From assembly GCF_016860525.1 (NCBI RefSeq), contig NZ_BNEA01000001.1, forward strand, positions 434,001 through 498,000: DNA of 64,000 bases, written 5' to 3'. Positions 59,301 through 64,000 of the stretch are shown here, piece after piece. The position numbers were made by a program, and so were the translations under genes. Below the pieces are notes generated by a model. The model had not been told where the DNA came from. It did not search any database and was given only the letters and a program-made list of their open reading frames with translations. Source of the DNA: Streptomyces rubradiris (lineage in GTDB: Bacteria > Actinomycetota > Actinomycetes > Streptomycetales > Streptomycetaceae). Numbering within the stretch: position 1 is the stretch's first letter; each line of letters starts with the position of its first letter.

Positions 59301-60212
59301 TCAGTGGACCGCGTCGGTCTGCGCGTCCTCGACCACCAGGTCCTCGTACCGGGCCCCCGGCTCGATCAGGCCCCAGCGCCGCATCCAGGCGTAGGCCTTC
59401 TCGAACTCCAGGCGGGTGTACGGCTCCGGGGGTACGTAGCGCAGCCGCGGCAGGTGGAAGTCGTCGGGTGTGACCTCGCCCGCGAAGACCTCGGGCAGCG
59501 AGTCGATCAGGTAGTGCAGGTAGGGGCGCTTGTCCCGGCCGAGCGCGGCGACCGCGCGGTTGACCGCCCGGTTGCAGGCCGCGTAGACGGCGCGGTCGAA
59601 GTCCGGTGCCACCAGCTCCAGTCCCGCGTAGTGGGTCTCGATGACCTTCTGGAAGCCCTGCTTCTCGGCCAGGGTGATCCACGGTTCCGACAGGGCGACG
59701 GCCGCGGCCTCACCGGACTGGACGGCGCGGTAGCCGTCCAGGGTGTGGTAGCCCACCGTCTTGATCTCGTCGGCCTCCAGGAAGCCCTCCAGCATCTGGA
59801 TCGCCGCGTAGTGGTTGCCGTTGTGGAAGCTGACCGCCACGGGCGCGTTCGCCAGGGTCTGGGGATAGATGTACTTCGAACCGGGCGCCGCCATGAGGGC
59901 CATCACCGCGACCGACGAGCGTTTCCCGATGATCCTCGCTCCCCGGCGGCTGTCGTGGGCCCGCCGGATCTGCCCCCACTCGCAGGCGCGGTACAGGTCG
60001 ACCTGCCCCTCCTCGAAGGGCACGTGGTTGCGGATGGAGTCGACCAGCTCGTGGTCCGCCACCGGTTCGGTCAGCTTCTGCTCCGCGCGGTTCTGGACGA
60101 ATTCCACCGCGACGTTTTCCTCGGCGAAATAGCCGAGTTCGTCGGCGACCAGCCAGGGCAGCGCGAAGACGGCGGACGGGCCGACACCTTCGGTGCGCAC
60201 GGTAACCGTCAT
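59301..60212 (-). CDS. Cytosolic NMT1/THI5-like protein
   Basis: 303 residues from ATG 60212 with GAGAGGGG upstream. FALPWLVADELGYFAEENVA is the typical start of NMT1/SsuA-type binding proteins, but there is no signal peptide or lipobox, so it is cytosolic. Within the pocket region are YRACEWGQIRRAH, ARIIGKRSS and SFHNGNHYAAIQML. Enzymes with this fold include THI5, which builds a pyrimidine from its own histidine and PLP, and MqnA/MqnD of the futalosine pathway. The CCCFC motif of THI5 is absent. It may make or hold the ring precursor of the C-nucleoside. Confidence 0.8.
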   Translation of the reverse strand: MTVTVRTEGVGPSAVFALPWLVADELGYFAEENVAVEFVQNRAEQKLTEPVADHELVDSIRNHVPFEEGQVDLYRACEWGQIRRAHDSRRGARIIGKRSSVAVMALMAAPGSKYIYPQTLANAPVAVSFHNGNHYAAIQMLEGFLEADEIKTVGYHTLDGYRAVQSGEAAAVALSEPWITLAEKQGFQKVIETHYAGLELVAPDFDRAVYAACNRAVNRAVAALGRDKRPYLHYLIDSLPEVFAGEVTPDDFHLPRLRYVPPEPYTRLEFEKAYAWMRRWGLIEPGARYEDLVVEDAQTDAVH

Positions 60213-60256
60213 GAAAAACGACCCCTCTCCGAAACCGTATTCCGCCCGACTGAAGG

Positions 60257-60283
60257 AGTATCACACCGGGGGCGGACTGCCAA
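60257..60283 (-). promoter_or_regulatory. Promoter of the C-nucleoside operon
   Basis: Leftward: TTGGCA (60283-60278) and GATACT (60262-60257) with a 15-bp spacer, or TACTCC with 17. The stretch up to 60383 is AT-richer than its surroundings. It would drive the NMT1-like, C-nucleoside synthase and SAICAR-synthetase-like genes. Confidence 0.5.
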
Positions 60284-60383
60284 CCCCGTCTGTTTTCCGC
60301 CGGATTGGGGCAGGGAAAATCGCGGCGCCGTTCCCCTGATTTCCCGTCCAGGAAACCATGGTCGAATATCTCGTACGGGTAAT

Positions 60384-61379
60384 TCAGGGTCTTCGGGCGG
60401 GCTCGGGAGGCACGGGAGCCCGCGCCTGCTCCACCGTGAGGACCGCCCGCGCCCTGGCCACGCCGAGCGCGAGACACTCCGGAGGGCTCAGGTCCGACAG
60501 CAGCCCGGCCAGGAAGCCGCCGGCGAAGGCGTCGCCGGCGCCGACCGCGCTGGTGACCGGCGTGCCGGGCGCGGCGACGCGGTGCCGGCCGCCCGGCCCG
60601 TGGACGAGCGCGCCGCGGGCGCCGAGCGTGACCACGCCGAGCATGCCGTGCCGGGCCAGCACCGCGGCCGCCGCCTCGGCGTCGTCGGTGCCGGTGAGCG
60701 CGGTGGCCTCGGCCTCGTTGCCGAGGACGACGTCGACTCCGGCGGCCAGCAGCTCGGCGAAGCGCCGGCGGCGGGTGCGGACGAGTGCGGGGTCGGAGAG
60801 GGCGAGCATGCGCCGGGCGCCGAGCGCGACGGCGCGCCGCAGGGCGTCGCGGGCCGCCGCACAGCCCTCCTCGGAGGCCAGCAGGTACCCCTCGACCAGC
60901 ATCCCGTGGCAGGAGCCGGTGTCGGCCAGGCACGCCTCCACCGCGTCCGGCAGCATCCGCAGCCGCCGGCGCTCGCCCTGCCAGATGAGGAAGGCCCGTT
61001 CGCCGTCGGGGAGCAGCAGCACCAGGCAGCGCCCGGTGCGGCCCCGGCCGGGCGTGCGGACCGGCACCGACACTCCGCGCCCGGCCAGGTCGTCCCGGAC
61101 GGCCTGGGCGAGCGGGTCGTCCATGCACGCCGTGGCGAGCGCCGCCCGGCCGCCGTCGGCCACGAAGGCGACGCAGGTGTTGGCGGCGCTGCCGCCCGCC
61201 GACACCACGGCCCGCGCGCCCTCCCACTCCAGCCGGGCGACGACCTCCGCCAGCGCGTCGAACTCCAAGAAGTCCGCGGTGCCCGGTTCGACACCGAGCC
61301 GGGCGCACACCTCCGGCGGGACGGCGACCACCAGGTCCGCGAGGGCGTCCCCGAGCGCGACGAGACTCGCGGGCGCCAT
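60384..61379 (-). CDS. PfkB-family nucleoside/sugar kinase
   Basis: 331 residues from ATG 61379. Substrate motif VVSAGGSAANTCVAF and the ATP/catalytic motif SAVGAGDAFAGGFLAG with the catalytic aspartate. The N-terminal VALGDALADLVV and the NEAEATALTG segment fit the adenosine/ribokinase group. It may phosphorylate the nucleoside product or a ribose precursor, for example for self-protection or salvage. Its ATGA overlaps the stop of a small gene upstream. Confidence 0.92.
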   Translation of the reverse strand: MAPASLVALGDALADLVVAVPPEVCARLGVEPGTADFLEFDALAEVVARLEWEGARAVVSAGGSAANTCVAFVADGGRAALATACMDDPLAQAVRDDLAGRGVSVPVRTPGRGRTGRCLVLLLPDGERAFLIWQGERRRLRMLPDAVEACLADTGSCHGMLVEGYLLASEEGCAAARDALRRAVALGARRMLALSDPALVRTRRRRFAELLAAGVDVVLGNEAEATALTGTDDAEAAAAVLARHGMLGVVTLGARGALVHGPGGRHRVAAPGTPVTSAVGAGDAFAGGFLAGLLSDLSPPECLALGVARARAVLTVEQARAPVPPEPARRP

Positions 61380-61567
61380 CAGCAGCGCTCCGCCAGGCCG
61401 GTGAGGCGGTCCACCGGCGCCGCCCGCTCCTCGTGGTCGCCCTTGGCCGGTGCGAGCGATTCATGACCGGGCAGGCCGAGGAATTCCTCGATCTTCCGCT
61501 CGGAGCAGATGGTGTTCTCCCGTAAGGGGGCGTCCCCGTCCGCGAGAAGAAAGTGATCGATTCTCAA
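61379..61567 (-). CDS. Small protein coupled to the kinase (62 aa)
   Basis: A TTG at 61567 with GGGAGA 5 bp upstream opens a 62-residue frame whose TGA overlaps the kinase ATG. The sequence begins RIDHFLLADGDAPLRENTIC and has no family I recognise. It follows LLM gene 2 by 45 bp, so it lies inside the operon. Coupling and ribosome site support a real gene; the TTG start and lack of homology keep the confidence moderate. Confidence 0.55.
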   Translation of the reverse strand: MRIDHFLLADGDAPLRENTICSERKIEEFLGLPGHESLAPAKGDHEERAAPVDRLTGLAERC

Positions 61568-61612
61568 GAGGATCTCCCGGCCGCCTCGTTCGAAAGTCTC
61601 GGGTGCTTCCCA

Positions 61613-62662
61613 TTACAGCAGTTTCGGGATGACCTCCCGGGTCAGCAGCAGGAAAGAGGCGTGGCTCAACGGCGCGCACAGCAGGTAGTGCAGGCCGATC
61701 TCCTCCTTGAGGGCCCTGATGTGTTCGGCGACCCGGGCGGGGCTGCCGTGGATCACCACGTCGTCCGCGTACCGCTCGGCCCGGTCCCGGCTGTCGTGTC
61801 CCGCCGCTCGCGCCCCGGCCGGGCGGATGCTGCGGGAGTAGTCGCGCCGGGAGGGGTCGCTCAACGAGCCGAGGGTCCAGCGCGCGCCGCGCAGCGCGAT
61901 CTCCCGGGCCTCCTCGTCGGTCGGGGCGACCGCGATCAGCCGGGCCATGGGGATGACCCGGCCGTCGACCGGATGACCGGCGTCGGCCAGGCCCTGCCGG
62001 TAGGCCCGGTACTTGGACCCGATGGCGGCGTGGGTGGAGTGCGGGTCCATCAGGATCGAGTAGCCGGCACCGGCCGCCCAGGCGACCGCCTCCGGTGAGG
62101 AGGCGGCCAGCCACACCGGCGGGTGCGGCCGTTGCAAGGGTTTGGGCAGCACCTCGATGTCCTCGAAGGAGTGGAACCGGCCCCGGTGGGTGAGGCGTTC
62201 CTGCCGCCAGGCCCCGAGGACGACCTCCACGTTCTCGCGGAACAGCGCGTAGCTGCGTTCGAGGTCGAGCCCGAACACCCGGAACTCGGTGGGGTCGTTG
62301 CCGCGGCCCGCGCCCCAGTTGACCCGCCCGCCGGACACCACGTCCAGCAGCGCGATCTCCTCGGCGAGCCGCAGCGGGTGGTGCATCGCGGCCAGCGAGA
62401 CGGCGGTGCCGATGCGCAGCCGTTCGGTGCGGGCCGCGACCAGCGCGCCCATCATGCTCACCGACGGGGAGACCGAGTAGGTGGTGAAGTGGTGTTCGGC
62501 GAGCCACACCGCGTCGTAGACCCCCGACCGCTCCATGATGTCGATCCGTTCCAGCGCGCGGCTGTAGACGGCCTCCGGTGGTATCCGGCGGCCGGGCCAG
62601 GAGAAGAACTGCAGTACGCCGAAGCCGAGCCGTCCGTGGTCCGCTGTCGTCATGCCAGTCAC
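61613..62662 (-). CDS. Luciferase-like flavin monooxygenase 2
   Basis: 349 residues from GTG 62662, which overlaps the stop of the ThDP enzyme gene (GTGA); ATG 62653 gives 346. VYDAVWLAEHHFTTYSVSPS, MHHPLRLAEEIALLDVVSGG and NWGAGRGNDPTEFRVFGLDL are the luciferase-family motifs. It is only distantly like the first LLM protein (54414-55508), so two different flavin oxygenation steps are likely in the pathway. Confidence 0.9.
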   Translation of the reverse strand: MTGMTTADHGRLGFGVLQFFSWPGRRIPPEAVYSRALERIDIMERSGVYDAVWLAEHHFTTYSVSPSVSMMGALVAARTERLRIGTAVSLAAMHHPLRLAEEIALLDVVSGGRVNWGAGRGNDPTEFRVFGLDLERSYALFRENVEVVLGAWRQERLTHRGRFHSFEDIEVLPKPLQRPHPPVWLAASSPEAVAWAAGAGYSILMDPHSTHAAIGSKYRAYRQGLADAGHPVDGRVIPMARLIAVAPTDEEAREIALRGARWTLGSLSDPSRRDYSRSIRPAGARAAGHDSRDRAERYADDVVIHGSPARVAEHIRALKEEIGLHYLLCAPLSHASFLLLTREVIPKLL

Positions 62663-64000
62663 CCCAGTTTCGCCGAGCGCCGGTAGGCCACCTCGGGGTC
62701 GGTGAGTACGTTGACGAGGTACGGCTCCCCCGCCGCGAAGGCCCGGCGCAGCGCCGGGGCGATCCGCCGCGGGTCGGTGACGGTCTCGCCCGCCCCGCCG
62801 AGCGCCCGGACCACCTGGTCGTAGCGGCTGTCCGGCCTCAGGTCGGCCGCGACGTCCGTGCCGTAGAGCGCGCGCATGGGGTGCTTCTCCAGCCCCCAGC
62901 CGCCGTTGTTGCCGACGACCATCACCACCGGCAGCCGGTGCCTCACCAGGGTGTCGACGTCGCCGGCCGAGAAGCCGAAGGCGCCGTCCCCGAGGAGGAG
63001 CACCACCTGCCGGTCCGGGTGGCGCAGCCGGGCGGCGATCGCGTAGCCGATGCCGTTGCCGAGGCAGCCGAACGGGCCCGGGTCGAGCCAGTGGCCAGGC
63101 AGGTGGGAGTCCAGGAGCCGGCCCGCGTACGACACGAAGTCGCCGCCGTCCCCGATGACTACGGCGTCGTGGTCGAGCTGGGCGATCAGTTCCCCGAGGA
63201 CGCGGGCGGGGTGGATGGGCTCACCGGGGTGTTCCAGTTCCGGCCGTTCGGCCGCGCGCAGGGCGCGTTCGCGCGCGCGCAGCCGCCGTATCCACTCCTC
63301 GTGGTCCGCCCGGGGCCCGGACCAGGCCGCCATGCCGTCGAGGACGTGCCGCAGGTCGCCGGCCGGGGCGGCGGCCGTGGGCACGTGCGTGGCGCGCAGC
63401 GCGGGATGGTCCACGGCGTGGACGACGCGCGCGTCGCCGAACCGGCCGAAGGAGAGCCGGAAGTCCAGGGGCGTGCCGGCCACCACGACGACGTCGGCCT
63501 CCTTCAGCGCGTCCCGTGACCGGCTGAACGCCAGTTCGTGCCGGGCGGGCAGACAGCCGCGGCCCTGCCCGTTGGCGAACGTCGGCACGCGCAGCGACTC
63601 GGCGCAGTGGCGCAGCGCCTCCCAGGCCCCGCCCCACCAGACGTCGCCGCCGGCCACCAGGACCGGGCGGCTCGCGGTGGCCAGGAGTTCCGCGGCCTTG
63701 GCGACCTCGTCCGGGTCGGGGGCCGGCGGGACGACGGGGAGCGGAGGGTTCAGGATGGCGCTCGCCCTGCGGTGCATCACGTCGAGGGGGATGTCGAGGA
63801 ACACCGGGCCGCGGTGCGGGGTGGCGGCGGTGGCCGTGAGCGCCCGCAGCTCACCGGGGACGGCATCGGTGCGGGTGACGGTCCGGGCGTCCTTGGTCAC
63901 CGGCGTGACCAGGGGGATGTGGTCGAACTCCTGCAAGGCACCGGAGCCCCAGCGTTTCCGTGCGGCCCGCCCGGCCAGCACCACGACGGGCGCGCCGTTG
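62659..64000 (-). CDS. ThDP-dependent enzyme, acetolactate-synthase-like (cut by window edge)
   Basis: The open frame enters from the right edge, so the first third (the PYR domain with the catalytic glutamate) is outside the window; about 447 residues remain. HRGPVFLDIPLDVMHRR, the central TPP_enzyme_M domain, and the C-terminal ThDP motif LLGDGAFGFSAGDVDTLVRH ... VVGNNGGWG are visible. Family members include acetolactate synthase, oxalyl-CoA and 2-hydroxyacyl-CoA lyase. Its stop overlaps the LLM start, so it is in the cluster operon. The operon continues beyond the window. Confidence 0.9.
   Translation of the reverse strand, partial: NGAPVVVLAGRAARKRWGSGALQEFDHIPLVTPVTKDARTVTRTDAVPGELRALTATAATPHRGPVFLDIPLDVMHRRASAILNPPLPVVPPAPDPDEVAKAAELLATASRPVLVAGGDVWWGGAWEALRHCAESLRVPTFANGQGRGCLPARHELAFSRSRDALKEADVVVVAGTPLDFRLSFGRFGDARVVHAVDHPALRATHVPTAAAPAGDLRHVLDGMAAWSGPRADHEEWIRRLRARERALRAAERPELEHPGEPIHPARVLGELIAQLDHDAVVIGDGGDFVSYAGRLLDSHLPGHWLDPGPFGCLGNGIGYAIAARLRHPDRQVVLLLGDGAFGFSAGDVDTLVRHRLPVVMVVGNNGGWGLEKHPMRALYGTDVAADLRPDSRYDQVVRALGGAGETVTDPRRIAPALRRAFAAGEPYLVNVLTDPEVAYRRSAKLG

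Noticed and set aside
1..64000. tRNA, rRNA, CRISPR, transposase, integrase or attachment sites
   Set aside because: None recognised by eye; no transposase or recombinase motifs in any credible frame.

Overview
The window is high-GC actinobacterial DNA, almost certainly a Streptomyces chromosome. It shows strong third-position GC, frequent GTG/TTG starts, ATGA/GTGA start-stop overlaps, AGGAGG-type ribosome sites, actinobacterial regulator families and many long antisense shadow frames. I see no rRNA, tRNA, CRISPR array, insertion sequence or phage gene.

Left part (1-30.5 kb) is ordinary accessory metabolism and regulation. It holds a GH42 beta-galactosidase divergent from a sugar ABC importer and its LacI regulator (1-4923); a NarL-type two-component system divergent from a two-gene ABC exporter (5041-9747); and small regulators, two NCS1 permeases, an AraC/hydrolase pair and a DUF2795 group (9931-17626). 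A secreted CAP-domain protein faces a very unusual ECF sigma factor fused to a zinc-binding anti-sigma motif, a membrane segment and a CAP domain (18081-20895). After that come an HxlR/hydrolase pair, NAD kinase, a cyclophilin and an orphan type II thioesterase, followed by a DauR-like/D-amino-acid operon and a valine-pathway hydrolase that follows the fossil C-terminus of an acyl-CoA dehydrogenase (21093-30536).

Middle part: 30834-37549 is a co-directional island of ABM-domain protein, beta-hydroxyacid dehydrogenase-like protein, amidohydrolase with a collagen-like insert, P450, benzoylformate decarboxylase and an aromatic-acid MFS transporter. It looks like an aromatic acid (mandelate/benzoylformate-type) pathway. 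It is followed by a PAS-PAS-GAF-SpoIIE phosphatase, a TetR regulator, mannose-6-phosphate isomerase, a TPR protein and a GH43 beta-xylosidase.

Right part (about 44.4 kb to the right edge, where it is cut) is the prize: a nucleoside-antibiotic gene cluster. A leftward operon encodes a 2OG-Fe(II) enzyme with an HxG instead of HxD metal motif, then SAICAR-synthetase-like, SDR and HisG-like proteins. The last three are the PenC/PenB/PenA set that defines pentostatin/coformycin-type adenosine deaminase inhibitors, and the HxG enzyme suggests a halogenase as in chlorinated pentostatins. A second leftward block encodes a beta-RFAP-synthase-like enzyme (the fold of the C-nucleoside synthases of formycin and pyrazofurin), a second SAICAR-synthetase-like enzyme, a cytosolic NMT1/THI5-like protein, a PfkB nucleoside kinase, two luciferase-like monooxygenases, an acetoacetate-decarboxylase-like protein, an amidohydrolase, a CoA transferase and a ThDP enzyme. 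A rightward block between them carries paired acyl-CoA dehydrogenases, a Nudix hydrolase, a stand-alone IMP-cyclohydrolase-like protein and a DinB/MDMPI-type protein. My reading is that the cluster makes a purine-like C-nucleoside together with a coformycin-type (possibly chlorinated) deaminase inhibitor that protects it. The enzymes known to build the N-N bond of formycin are not visible here, so the aglycone may be new.
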